Shown here: piece by piece, positions 1-8,189 of the stretch
Layout of the letters: every line of letters begins with the position of its first letter
How positions within the stretch are numbered: the first letter of the stretch is position 1
From: Psychrobacillus sp044762855
GTDB taxonomy: Bacteria; Bacillota; Bacilli; Bacillales_A; Planococcaceae
DNA: 64,000 bases
Reading direction: 5' to 3'
Assembly (NCBI RefSeq): GCF_044762855.1
Contig: NZ_JBIWFB010000001.1
Location: 124,001 to 188,000, forward strand
Notes under the pieces: model-generated
What the model was told of the DNA's origin: nothing
Database searches by the model: none
Seen by the model: only the letters and a program-made list of their open reading frames with translations
Position numbers and translations under genes: made by a program

Positions 1-1
1 T

Positions 2-292
2 GAAGCAGGAGTGCTACAAGTAGCAATTGATTTCTTAGAGAAAAATAATCGAGAATACCATAAGCTTGTAGAAATTGTGGAAGATTATTTAGTAGAACAG
101 CAACCAAATGCGCGTAAAGAAGTCGCGATTTCGGCGGGGGCTATCAGATTTGGTCAAGAAAATGGCTTTTTTGAACCGCTAGATATGACGATAAAAGAAA
201 TTGCTGAATCTTTTAATGTATCCACTTCTTCTTTGAATAAATATTATAATGATTTGAATGTGTATTATGAGCAAATAACAAAAGCTCATTAA
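2..292 (+). CDS. C-terminal part of a cyclin/HTH-like protein (5' end outside window)
   Basis: The frame is open from the first bases of the window, so only the last 97 codons are seen. The sequence is mostly helical. Its second half (AISAGAIRF... then IKEIAESFNVSTSSLNKYY) looks like a cyclin/TFIIB-type repeat ending in a helix-turn-helix, an architecture also seen in small DUF6398-like domains of Firmicutes. The family is not certain and the N-terminal part, which would decide it, is missing. A hairpin terminator follows closely. Function unknown; DNA binding is inference from the HTH-like end. Confidence 0.55.
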   Translation, partial: EAGVLQVAIDFLEKNNREYHKLVEIVEDYLVEQQPNARKEVAISAGAIRFGQENGFFEPLDMTIKEIAESFNVSTSSLNKYYNDLNVYYEQITKAH

Positions 293-298
293 ATTAGA

Positions 299-338
299 AA
301 ACGCCAAGTGAGAATTAAAATTCTTGCTTGGTGTTTTG
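299..338 (+). terminator. Rho-independent terminator
   Basis: The arms AACGCCAAGTGAGAATT and AATTCTTGCTTGGTGTT pair with few mismatches and are followed by TTTGTCTTT. It lies directly after the stop codon of the first gene and separates it from mprF. Confidence 0.7.
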
Positions 339-407
339 TCTTTATATATGATAGAACAACGTTTACACTGTAGTGGAGAAGATATAAATGTATTGGGGTG
401 ACAATAG

Positions 408-2987
408 ATGAGACAATTTTGGAAGATGCCATGGTTTTCGCGCCTTATTAAAATAGTTGTTCCACTTTTGATACTCATAGTATTCTATTTTGAATCCAAT
501 CAAGCGCTAAAAAATTTAGACTTTTCCCTTTTAAAAAGTAACATTAGTGCTTTAGCTTGGAGTCATCTTGTCATTATTATCTTTGCTGGTATTTTTGCGG
601 TACTACCAATGATATTATATGACTTTGTTTTAAGGCGACATTTACAATTGAAAGTTCCGGTCACAAAGACAGTAATATACTCTTGGACTGCTAATACGAT
701 ATCTAATTTTGTTGGTTTTGGTGGAGTAGCTGGAATGCTCATTCGTACTTTTTTTTATGGTCGACACGGGCTTGAAAAAAAGGCACTTGTGAAAAGAATC
801 GGGTTAATTACCTTATTTTATTTATCTGGTATGTCGTTATTAAGTTGGCTCCCCCTACTGGGAATTATTCAAACTCCTATATTTAAGGAAGTTAAATGGA
901 TTCAAATAGCATTAGTAGGATTAGCAATCTATTTTCCAATCTTGATTGTAAGCATAAAAAGGCAAAAGGCTTCTGCAACAGTAAGTCTTATTAAAAGAAA
1001 GGATATTCTTTCTTTAGCAGTCATTTCATTGTTTGAGTGGTGTTTTGCTTTTGGATTAATGTATATAATAACTTATTTCTTAGGGGTTTCAGTCCCTGTT
1101 TCTAGTATGTTAGCGACGTTTATTGTTGCATCCTTTGCAGGAATTATTAGTATGTTGCCTGGGGGAATAGGTTCCTTTGATCTTATGTATTTGCTTGGTA
1201 TGGAAGGTTTGGGGGTTCCTACTGAAACGACCCTATTAATTCTGCTTTTGTACCGTATTAGTTATTTTATTGTCCCTGCTTTAATCGGAACTGTAACTTT
1301 ATTGCTTTATTTTTGGGGAGAGTTAAACCAAAAGCTAAATCGAATTCCAACTATTATTTTGCAAAATGTCAGCCATTGGATTGTTACCGTTTTCGTTTTA
1401 TTAGCTGGGATTATTTTATTGGTGTCAGCTGCTGTTCCAGCTGCATTAGAGCGGATCAAAATGACAAATGAAATTTTGGCTTTGCCTGTGATGAATATGT
1501 CGCATGAATTTACAGTTGGATTAGGCATTTCTCTCTTAATGCTGACGAGGGGGATACAATATAGGGTGAAGTGGGCCTACACTTTAACGCTTGTGACATT
1601 AGTAGTAGCCGCAATATTTTCTTTATCTAAATGGTTTGACTACGAAGATGCGTTGTTTGTCATTGTTGTATTCGTTATACTCCTCTTGTCGAAAAAGCAA
1701 TTTTATAGAGAAAATATTGTTCCTACTTGGGGTAAATCATTGGTTGATATTATAGGAATTTCGATTATATTAGGAGGCTTTGTATTTATTGGGTTCGTGA
1801 ACTTACCAACCTCTCATTTTACAATTCCTGTGAAACTACGACCATATATTATGACGGATTCGACTGATCTATTAGTAAGCGCTGGAGTAGGGATTATCCT
1901 TGCAATATTATATATGTCCATCGGTTATTTGCTCGCGAAACCACGATACTTCCCTTTTGAAAAGTCTGTGAGTTATGAGGATGAAATAAAAGAGCATCTT
2001 GAAAAATATGAAGGCACAGTGTTATCGCATTTAATTTTTTTGCATGATAAATACATTTATTGGAATGACACCAAAACAGTTATGCTCGCTTTTCAAAAGT
2101 ATTCGGATAAGTTGATTGTTTTAGGTGATTTAGTTGGGGAGAAAAAAGATATTCCCCGAGCGATGGAAGAATTTCATGATCGGGCAAATGTCTATGGGTA
2201 CACGCCGGTTTATTATCAAGTTACTTCAAGGATGTTCCCATATCTGCATGAAAACGGCTATGACTTTTTTAAGTTAGGAGAAGAGGCATTAGTAAATCTT
2301 CCTTCTTTCAACTTGGTAGGTAAGAAAATGAAAAATCTGCGTGCCAATAAAAATAAACTAGAAAGAGAAGGCTATCGTTTTCAAGTAATTCAAGCCCCAC
2401 ATTCAGATGCGTTTCTTTCAAAGTTAAAACTTATTTCTGACCAATGGCTGGAAGGACGAAAAGAAAAAGGATTTTCATTAGGATGGTTTAATCCCGCTTA
2501 TTTACGAAATGTCCCCATTGCTGTAGTGATGGATGAAGAAGAGGAAATCGTCGCCTTTTGTAATATAATGCCCGCTTATGATGGGGATAAAATGGTTTCT
2601 GTGGATTTGATGCGTTATGGATTAAAGGCCCCAAATGCAACGATGGATTATATGTTTATTAAACTATTTGAATGGTATAAGGAACATAATTATGAAAAAT
2701 TTAATCTTGGAATGGCACCTTTGGCAAATGTGGGACTTTCCAAGTATTCATTTTTAACAGAAAAAATTGCCTATCAAATTTTCTTATATGGTCATGCATT
2801 TTATCATTTTAAAGGGCTGAAAATGTTCAAGGAAAAATACGCTGACGGTTGGGAGCCTAAATATTTGGCAATGCGGAAAAAAACTTCTTTACCGATTACA
2901 ATGGCACAAGTTTCTTTGCTAATAGCTCGTTCAGGCCCAGCCAATCAAATTGGCTTGAGAAACATTCTAACAAAGTTCTTTAAATAA
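408..2987 (+). CDS. mprF: Phosphatidylglycerol lysyltransferase/flippase MprF
   Basis: Full-length MprF (859 aa; family about 840-870). The first 500 or so residues form many hydrophobic helices, the flippase part. Residues about 525-845 are the soluble LPG-synthase (DUF2156, GNAT-like) domain that transfers lysine or alanine from aminoacyl-tRNA to phosphatidylglycerol on the inner leaflet. The product is moved outward and lowers the negative surface charge, giving resistance to cationic peptides. The GGxGSFDLMYLLG stretch and the C-terminal NLGMAPLANVG motif are typical. A GGGGTGA ribosome site lies 6 nt before the ATG. It stands alone, with an upstream terminator. Substrate (Lys or Ala) cannot be told from the sequence. 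Confidence 0.95.
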   Translation: MRQFWKMPWFSRLIKIVVPLLILIVFYFESNQALKNLDFSLLKSNISALAWSHLVIIIFAGIFAVLPMILYDFVLRRHLQLKVPVTKTVIYSWTANTISNFVGFGGVAGMLIRTFFYGRHGLEKKALVKRIGLITLFYLSGMSLLSWLPLLGIIQTPIFKEVKWIQIALVGLAIYFPILIVSIKRQKASATVSLIKRKDILSLAVISLFEWCFAFGLMYIITYFLGVSVPVSSMLATFIVASFAGIISMLPGGIGSFDLMYLLGMEGLGVPTETTLLILLLYRISYFIVPALIGTVTLLLYFWGELNQKLNRIPTIILQNVSHWIVTVFVLLAGIILLVSAAVPAALERIKMTNEILALPVMNMSHEFTVGLGISLLMLTRGIQYRVKWAYTLTLVTLVVAAIFSLSKWFDYEDALFVIVVFVILLLSKKQFYRENIVPTWGKSLVDIIGISIILGGFVFIGFVNLPTSHFTIPVKLRPYIMTDSTDLLVSAGVGIILAILYMSIGYLLAKPRYFPFEKSVSYEDEIKEHLEKYEGTVLSHLIFLHDKYIYWNDTKTVMLAFQKYSDKLIVLGDLVGEKKDIPRAMEEFHDRANVYGYTPVYYQVTSRMFPYLHENGYDFFKLGEEALVNLPSFNLVGKKMKNLRANKNKLEREGYRFQVIQAPHSDAFLSKLKLISDQWLEGRKEKGFSLGWFNPAYLRNVPIAVVMDEEEEIVAFCNIMPAYDGDKMVSVDLMRYGLKAPNATMDYMFIKLFEWYKEHNYEKFNLGMAPLANVGLSKYSFLTEKIAYQIFLYGHAFYHFKGLKMFKEKYADGWEPKYLAMRKKTSLPITMAQVSLLIARSGPANQIGLRNILTKFFK

Positions 2988-3085
2988 GCGATTTTTCTTT
3001 CTAAAGGAGCCAAATTTGGTTATATTCCTCTCTTTTTGGCTATAGCTATAGCTAGAAGTTCTTCAAGAGAGGAGTCATAATTGCA

Positions 3086-3523
3086 ATGAAAAAGTATTCA
3101 ATCTATGGAAGTATACTATTGGTAGCTACTCTGCTACTAGGGGCTTGTGGGGAAGCTAAAAAAGTAGAAGGCTCATCAACACCGGAAGAAGCAGAGTCAG
3201 ATCTTGGGTTTACTTCTTTTGAGTTAGAGGTAGATACAGTGGACCATAAAGGCGCAATTGAGGCATATCTTGAGATGAATGGCTCGAAAATAGAAGCTGA
3301 ATACGTGAACCGTATAGAGCCCAAAAAATTAAAAGGTGATAAAGCATACGATGAACTGAAGCCATTATTAAAAGATTTAGGACTAACGAAAGAAATGAGT
3401 AAAGACGAAGTGATTGAAAATGTATCAAAAGCCTTTGAAGTGGAAGATTATACAAAGTTCGAATTAGAAGTAGAATATTCCGATGGGGAAGAAAAAGAGT
3501 ACAAGGATACGAAAAAAGAATAA
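3086..3523 (+). CDS. YusW-like domain lipoprotein, copy 1
   Basis: 145 aa secreted lipoprotein. A short signal peptide ends in the lipobox LLGAC, with the acylated Cys at about residue 21. The mature part is acidic and matches what I know of the YusW-like domain (PF14039) of Bacillus: a FELEVD strand, an AEY repeat, LKGDKAYDEL, MSKDEVIENVSKAF and a final FELEVEYSDG strand. Function of the family is unknown. A paralogue of the same length lies 430 bp downstream (3953-4390) with the same order of motifs, so this is a tandem duplication with a small gene between. RBS GAGAGGAG lies upstream. Confidence 0.85.
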   Translation: MKKYSIYGSILLVATLLLGACGEAKKVEGSSTPEEAESDLGFTSFELEVDTVDHKGAIEAYLEMNGSKIEAEYVNRIEPKKLKGDKAYDELKPLLKDLGLTKEMSKDEVIENVSKAFEVEDYTKFELEVEYSDGEEKEYKDTKKE

Positions 3524-3531
3524 AGCATAAA

Positions 3532-3566
3532 CAGTCGCGGGGGAACCCACGGCTTTTTTTATTTTT
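3532..3566 (+). terminator. Probable terminator after YusW copy 1
   Basis: GTCGCGGG and CCCACGGC pair with one wobble and one mismatch around a GGAA loop, followed by TTTTTTTATTTTT. Weaker than the matching hairpin after the second copy. Confidence 0.5.
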
Positions 3567-3638
3567 GCGGAAGAGGTACAATGTTTAACAATTTAAAAAT
3601 AGGTTAAATAAATAAAAACAATCAAGGGAGAGATTCAT

Positions 3639-3866
3639 ATGACAAAGAAACCAAATGATGATCGTGAAAAACAGGATATTGTTGGTCGTATATTAGATAA
3701 CCCTGATTTGGTGAACACAGAAAAAGAAAGTATTTTTGATATAGATGAGGATATGAAAACCGTGGATCCAATTCCGGTAGAAGAACTAAATGATAAAGTA
3801 AAAGATGAAGAAAACAAAGACTCTACGAAGTCGACGTCAGCTAGTGAAAAACGTTATCCTGGTTAA
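3639..3866 (+). CDS. Small acidic hypothetical protein
   Basis: 75 aa, very hydrophilic and acidic, with no signal peptide or membrane segment and a Ser/Thr/Lys-rich tail; probably disordered. RBS AAGGGAGAG lies 8 nt before the ATG. It sits between two paralogous YusW-type lipoprotein genes but has no similarity to them. I do not recognise a family. Confidence 0.6.
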   Translation: MTKKPNDDREKQDIVGRILDNPDLVNTEKESIFDIDEDMKTVDPIPVEELNDKVKDEENKDSTKSTSASEKRYPG

Positions 3867-3952
3867 GTAATATTACTTAATGTTTATGAATCATTCATCA
3901 TGGGAATAAATAATTTAACGGATAATTACGCAACAAGTGAAGGAGAGTTATT

Positions 3953-4390
3953 ATGAAAACTAAAAAATATTCGATAATTGGAAGTACATTATTAACAACT
4001 GCTCTATTACTAGGAGCATGTGGGGATAAAGAAGAAGTAAGTGACGCACCTTCTAATAGTGACATGCAAAATGAATTTGGGTTTCAATCTTTTGATCTAG
4101 ATATCGACACAGCTAATCAAAAAGATGCAATTGATGCCTCATTTGATATGGATGTATCCGAAACGGAAGCAGAATATGAAAATAAGTTAGCATCCAAGAA
4201 ATTGACTGGTGATGAAGCATATGCTGAATTGGAACCAATCTTTAAAGATCTTGCTCTAACAAAAGATATGAGTAAAGAAGAAGTGATAGAAAAGGTTTCT
4301 AAAGCTTTCGGAGTGGAAGATTATACAGAATTTGATCTGGAAGTTGAATTTTCAGATGGAGACGATCAAGAATTTTCGGATCGCAAATAA
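3953..4390 (+). CDS. YusW-like domain lipoprotein, copy 2
   Basis: 145 aa lipoprotein with a signal peptide ending LLGAC and a YusW-like domain. It is clearly paralogous to 3086-3523: same length and same landmarks (FDLDIDT, AEYENKL, TGDEAYAEL, MSKEEVIEKVSKAFGVEDYT, FDLEVEFSDG). Acidic residues often replace neutral ones relative to copy 1. RBS GAAGGAGAG precedes the ATG and a strong terminator follows the stop. Surface-exposed; function unknown. Confidence 0.85.
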   Translation: MKTKKYSIIGSTLLTTALLLGACGDKEEVSDAPSNSDMQNEFGFQSFDLDIDTANQKDAIDASFDMDVSETEAEYENKLASKKLTGDEAYAELEPIFKDLALTKDMSKEEVIEKVSKAFGVEDYTEFDLEVEFSDGDDQEFSDRK

Positions 4391-4402
4391 ATAAGGAATC
4401 TA

Positions 4403-4430
4403 AGCCGTGATTAAATTCACGGCTTTTTTT
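4403..4430 (+). terminator. Rho-independent terminator
   Basis: Perfect 8-bp stem AGCCGTGA/TCACGGCT with a 6-nt loop and seven T, directly after YusW copy 2. Confidence 0.85.
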
Positions 4431-4588
4431 GTTGGTGAGGAAACTAAGCACATAGATTTTTTTCAAGTAACGTAAGGTGTGTCGTACTTTATATTATAAG
4501 TGAGATAGAGATTTTGGGTTGTAAAAGGTGACCGCTAGCCACATCTTGCATGAGCCATTTAACTGAGAAGTTTTTACATTAAAAAAAG

Positions 4589-4678
4589 CGCAACGTTCTA
4601 GTCATTACTCGCAACATTGTATAGAATTCGCGCAACATTCCCATTCAAACACGCAACATTATTGGTCATTTGCGCAAC
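4589..4678 (+). repeat. CGCAAC array, five units at exact 21-nt spacing
   Basis: CGCAAC occurs at 4589, 4610, 4631, 4652 and 4673, exactly 21 nt (two helical turns) apart, usually followed by ATT or GTT. The 12 or so bases between units are not conserved. A second array of the complementary motif GTTGC follows at 4743. Confidence 0.85.
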
Positions 4679-4734
4679 GTTGACAAAGATGAGCCATAAT
4701 CGCCTTTATCTCATGTTAAGTATACTTGTTGTTT

Positions 4735-4990
4735 TAAGAATTAGTTGCTTTCATCGACAATTTAGTTGCTCTCAGGTTGATTTTAATTGCTTTCGTACTG
4801 AAATTAGTTGCTCTCAATAGCTATTTGATTGCCCTTAGCCATTCTTTGGAATTTCGATCCACGGTGTGAAACCCTGCAAGAGCGTTAGCAACGTAGCGGC
4901 ACGTCACTCGCCCGACTAAAATACAGCGGTCACCTAATAGAACTCTCTACGCAGCATTATCCCTATGTTGTGGGTTATCCCACTCATTGT
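4735..4990 (-). repeat. Dispersed intergenic repeat, inverted copy of 8230-8515
   Basis: Read on the minus strand, this segment aligns with the plus strand at 8230-8515. It shares TTCCAAAG.ATGGCTAAG, GGGCAATCAAA, the phased GCAACTAA units, and upstream CGAGTGA, CCACTACGTCGCT-like and GAGAGTTC blocks. Identity is high over the phased array and falls outside it. GTTGC/ATTGC cores sit at 4744, 4765, 4786, 4807 and 4828, again exactly 21 nt apart. Confidence 0.75.
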
Positions 4991-5043
4991 TCCCATTTGC
5001 TAAATTGGACCAGAGTCAGGTATATTTTTGTGTGAAAAAAATA

Positions 5044-5076
5044 TTGTTATGAATAACATAATAGTGTATTATACAC
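5044..5076 (+). promoter_or_regulatory. Promoter with overlapping dyads upstream of padR
   Basis: TTGTTA (5044-5049), a 17-nt spacer and TATTAT (5067-5072) form a sigmaA-like promoter. TGTTAT-GA-ATAACA (5045-5058) overlaps the -35 and GTGTATTATACAC (5064-5076) overlaps the -10. PadR proteins usually repress their own operon from such dyads, so these are candidate operators. Confidence 0.5.
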
Positions 5077-5124
5077 AGTATAAATATAGTGTACGACATA
5101 TAGTATAAGTAAGTGAGGTGGAAA

Positions 5125-5472
5125 ATGAGTAAATTAATCAATTCATTAATAACAGAATTACGTCGAGGGACTTTAACACTTGCTGTATTGAGTCAGCTTA
5201 GAACCCCCCAATACGGGTATTCTTTAGTTCAATTGCTGGAAAATTCAGGAGTATCAATTGATCAAAGTACGTTATATCCTTTGCTTCGTCGTTTAGAAAA
5301 ACAAGAGTTGGTCGAAAGCAGTTGGGACACAACAGAAAGTAGACCAAGGAAATACTATGTACTAAGCGAGTATGGAATAGAAATTTTAGAGCAACTGAAA
5401 GAAGAATGGGAAAAAGCGACAAAAGAACTTCAAAATTTATTGAAAGGAGATGTGGAAAATGCACCTGATTGA
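5125..5472 (+). CDS. PadR-family transcriptional regulator
   Basis: 115 aa winged-helix PadR regulator. Residues 1-80 carry the family pattern GxxTLAVLSQL, YGYSLVQLLE, STLYPLLRRLEKQELVES and RKYYVLSEYG; the C-terminal helix probably forms the dimer. The ATG at 5125 is chosen over a GTG at 5113 because the GTGAGGTG there is the ribosome site. The end overlaps the next gene by 14 nt, so the two are translationally coupled. This PadR plus HAAS-membrane-protein pairing is common in Firmicutes; the signal is unknown. Operator-like dyads lie upstream. Confidence 0.9.
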   Translation: MSKLINSLITELRRGTLTLAVLSQLRTPQYGYSLVQLLENSGVSIDQSTLYPLLRRLEKQELVESSWDTTESRPRKYYVLSEYGIEILEQLKEEWEKATKELQNLLKGDVENAPD

Positions 5473-6454
5473 TATTTATATACAGGAAGTGACGCGCAGA
5501 CTTCCTGAAAAGAACCGGGAGGACATTGCACTGGAGCTAAGGTCAACGATTGAGGATATGTTACCTGAGGATTACACAGAAAAAGAAGTAAAAGAAGCTC
5601 TTGAAAATTTAGGTAATCCAGCATTACTTGCAAGTGGATACGCGGATCGACCAATGCATTTAATAGGTCCAAGATACTTCGATATGTATACGACTTTACT
5701 GAAAATGATTATTCCAATAGTTGCGGTAATCGTATTTATAGTTGTTATTACGGAGAATATTTTAACTTACAATGGGGAGGAAGCTATACTCGGTACAATT
5801 CTTACTATTGTCGGACATAGTATTTGGGGAGTGATTAGCTCAGCGATTCAGACATTTTTCTGGATTACAATCGTGTTTGCTATTTTGGAGAGGACGGACA
5901 CTTCAAAGGATAAATCGCCATTAACATCCAATTGGAAAGAGTGGACTTCAGATGACTTGAAAGGTATACCGTACATTAAAAATGAAAAGAAAATTTCTAA
6001 AGTTGAAGTATTCGGTAGTTTACTCTGGATTGCAATTTTTGTTGCCGTCTATTTCAATGCGGTACATTTAATTGGCGTATATGAAAATGTAGGTGGGAAA
6101 CTACAATTCATCATTCCTACTTTCAATCAAGATGTATTACATGCCTATACGTTTATAGTACTCGCTGCCATTGCGGTAGAAATCATATTAGTGTTTTACA
6201 AATTTGTCACTTCGCAGTGGACTCGAAAAGTGGCCATTTTGAATACAGTACGACATGTTGTATCTACTATTGTATTGATCGTTATACTCAATAATAATAG
6301 TTTGGTGAATATAGAATTCTATACGTATTTAGAGGATTTGTTTCATTTTACATTTGAGCTTCAGGGTCCAGTAAAGTTAGGAGTTATATTAATTAGTATC
6401 GTTTTTGCTTTAATTGATGTGATACAAGGATTTCGAAAAGCGAACATTCGATAA
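5459..6454 (+). CDS. HAAS-domain membrane protein, partner of PadR
   Basis: 331 aa. The first 70 residues (RRLPEKNREDIALELRSTIEDM, then KEALENLGNPALLASGY) are the helical HAAS domain that pairs with PadR regulators. About six hydrophobic helices follow. The start at 5459 is preferred to ATG 5450 because AAAGGAG would be too close to 5450. It overlaps padR. By family precedent it is a membrane sensor that relays a signal to PadR; ligand and output are unknown. Confidence 0.8.
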   Translation: MHLIDIYIQEVTRRLPEKNREDIALELRSTIEDMLPEDYTEKEVKEALENLGNPALLASGYADRPMHLIGPRYFDMYTTLLKMIIPIVAVIVFIVVITENILTYNGEEAILGTILTIVGHSIWGVISSAIQTFFWITIVFAILERTDTSKDKSPLTSNWKEWTSDDLKGIPYIKNEKKISKVEVFGSLLWIAIFVAVYFNAVHLIGVYENVGGKLQFIIPTFNQDVLHAYTFIVLAAIAVEIILVFYKFVTSQWTRKVAILNTVRHVVSTIVLIVILNNNSLVNIEFYTYLEDLFHFTFELQGPVKLGVILISIVFALIDVIQGFRKANIR

Positions 6455-6527
6455 TAAGGAGAGAGGCTACGGTCGCTCTTCTTTTTTCGTTGCTAATGTT
6501 ACAAAAACATTAAAAAGTTAGTAGGAA

Positions 6528-6554
6528 GTTTATGTTGGGTTAATAATGGGGTAT
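6528..6554 (+). promoter_or_regulatory. Candidate sigmaB promoter
   Basis: GTTTAT (6528-6533), a 15-nt spacer and GGGTAT (6549-6554) lie 35 nt before the start of a YflT-type stress gene. The known sigmaB consensus is GTTTAA, 12-15 nt, GGGTAT; only one base differs. Confidence 0.65.
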
Positions 6555-6588
6555 CACATATATAAGACGAAAACTAGGAGGAAATACG

Positions 6589-7104
6589 ATGAACATTGAA
6601 TCAAATCGACGAATTGAAATAGCTCGTTCAGAAGAAGAGATGTATGAAAAGTTGGAACTCCTGCAAGAACAAGGATATGCGGATAGTGATATCCACGTAA
6701 TATCGCAAGAAAATAATCATTTATATACTTTAAATCGACACTCTGAGGTAACGACACACGAGGCAGGAACATTTATAGATAAATTTAAATCTTGGTTTAC
6801 TGGTGAAGATGCTATAACAGAAGGGCTCCGGAAGCTAAATTTGTCTGTGGAAGAAACGGAACGCTATGCGGATGAAGTTTCAAGAGGGGCGATTCTTCTA
6901 TATACAGATGTACTAACGTTTGCAGATGACCCGTCCATTGGTAGCTACGATGCACCACCAGATCGTTTTGCTCGCGGAGAAACATTTGCCACGGATCCAT
7001 ATTTAGTTGGGGGAGAAAAGCGTATTTCTCCGGAACAATATGAGGAAAGAAGGCAAATAAAAGAGAAGCTGGATGAAATTCCACCAAGAAATCGACTATA
7101 CTAA
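6589..7104 (+). CDS. General stress protein, YflT-like domain
   Basis: 171 aa soluble protein. Residues about 5-105 match the heat-induced stress protein YflT domain (PF11181): IARSEEEMYEKLELLQEQGY, DIHVISQ, then a later two-helix region ending SRGAILLYTD. Residues 110-171 are charged and low in complexity. RBS AGGAGG and the ATG at 6589 are clear. The sigmaB-like promoter fits the general stress regulon. Biochemical role unknown. Ends in its own terminator. Confidence 0.8.
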   Translation: MNIESNRRIEIARSEEEMYEKLELLQEQGYADSDIHVISQENNHLYTLNRHSEVTTHEAGTFIDKFKSWFTGEDAITEGLRKLNLSVEETERYADEVSRGAILLYTDVLTFADDPSIGSYDAPPDRFARGETFATDPYLVGGEKRISPEQYEERRQIKEKLDEIPPRNRLY

Positions 7105-7109
7105 CATCG

Positions 7110-7136
7110 ACCCCTTGCATACTTGCAAGGGGTTTT
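7110..7136 (+). terminator. Rho-independent terminator
   Basis: Perfect stem ACCCCTTGCA/TGCAAGGGGT with loop TACT and a short T run, just after the stress gene. Confidence 0.85.
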
Positions 7137-7197
7137 AGATAGGCAGTTATGTATGAGATAATAAACAGATTCAAACAAAAGTAAGGTGGGATAAGAG

Positions 7198-8121
7198 ATG
7201 GACTTCGTAGCGATAGATTTTGAGACTGCAAATAGTATGCGTTCTAGTGTTTGCTCCATCGGTATTGTGAAAGTAAAAAATGGTAAAATTGAAGAAGAAA
7301 TACATACATTGATCAACCCATTAAGTGAATTTCATTATTACAATACGAAAATTCATGGAATTACAGAATACATGGTACATGATGCACCAACATTTGAGGA
7401 ATATTGGCCAAACTTTAAACAGTATATCGATGACGAAACAATCATTGCACATAATGCAAGCTTTGATATAGGAGTACTACGCGACTCTTTAAAAAGAATT
7501 CATGAAGTAGAGCCAAACTTTCAATATGGATGTTCTTACCGAATTGCCAAGAAGGTTTGGCCGAATTTGTACAATCATAAACTTTCTACAGTCGCCAATT
7601 ACTTAAGCATTAGCCTGAGACATCATGACGCTCTTGAGGATGCTCGAGCTTCGGCACTTATTACACTCGAAGCGTTGAAAAAAACGCAGACAAGTTCTAT
7701 CCAAGAGCTATCTACTTTGCATAAGCTTAAGTTTGGAAGCCCTACTGCTGCAAATAATAAAACGACTCGCGCTAGAAAGAGTTCTGGAGATGCATCATTG
7801 CACTCAATTGTTGCGGAAACTTTTCCGCTTAATACTAAGCATCCATTTTACGGAGCAAATATTGTATTTACGGGAAAAATGGTATCCATGACAAGACCGA
7901 TAGCTGCACAATATGCAGCAAATTGCGGAGCTATTTGTAAAGGACAAGTAGATGCGACAACAAACTTCCTAGTAGTTGGCGATCGAGATTTAGAAAAATA
8001 TCGACAAGGTATTAAAAGTACAAAAATGCAAAAAGTAGAAGCATTGATTGAAAAAGGATACCCAATCGAAATTGTCGGAGAGCAGGATTTTTTGAAATTG
8101 GTGAAGATCAACCAACTGTGA
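7198..8121 (+). CDS. DnaQ-like 3'-5' exonuclease with C-terminal BRCT domain
   Basis: 307 aa. Residues 1-165 are a DEDDh exonuclease: D7 and E9 in AIDFET, HNASFDIGVL (second Asp region) and HHDALEDARAS (His plus last Asp). A Ser/Thr-rich linker follows at about 175-200. Residues about 215-305 are a BRCT domain (GANIVFTGKMVSM, then TNFLVVGDRD). This layout occurs in many Firmicutes as a DNA polymerase III epsilon-like protein; a role in proofreading or repair is inferred, and it is not the PolC proofreading domain. RBS AAGGTGG precedes the ATG. Confidence 0.88.
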   Translation: MDFVAIDFETANSMRSSVCSIGIVKVKNGKIEEEIHTLINPLSEFHYYNTKIHGITEYMVHDAPTFEEYWPNFKQYIDDETIIAHNASFDIGVLRDSLKRIHEVEPNFQYGCSYRIAKKVWPNLYNHKLSTVANYLSISLRHHDALEDARASALITLEALKKTQTSSIQELSTLHKLKFGSPTAANNKTTRARKSSGDASLHSIVAETFPLNTKHPFYGANIVFTGKMVSMTRPIAAQYAANCGAICKGQVDATTNFLVVGDRDLEKYRQGIKSTKMQKVEALIEKGYPIEIVGEQDFLKLVKINQL

Positions 8122-8152
8122 GAACCAACCGACATACTTAATAGGATAGTCT

Positions 8153-8187
8153 TAACTAAGCCACTTACTATTGGCTTAGTTTTTTTA
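8153..8187 (+). terminator. Rho-independent terminator
   Basis: Perfect 10-bp stem AACTAAGCCA/TGGCTTAGTT with a T7 tail, following the exonuclease gene. Confidence 0.9.
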
Positions 8188-8189
8188 CT

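Larger units (their letters stand above)
4431..5040. other. Long intergenic region made of repeats
   Basis: No gene is supported here. The stretch holds two 21-nt-phased arrays (separate entries) and GC-richer, locally self-complementary sequence at about 4860-4990. Its right part is an inverted copy of the intergenic region at about 8230-8515. A possible GGTGACCGCT motif occurs at 4528-4537 and, imperfectly inverted, near 4929. Confidence 0.6.

Noticed and set aside
4589..4832. CRISPR array
   Set aside because: Only 5-6 bases of each 21-nt unit are constant; there is no 25-35 nt repeat and no cas gene nearby.
6456..6490. Terminator after the HAAS gene
   Set aside because: There is a T run, but the GAGAG/CTCTT stem is too short and poorly paired to call.
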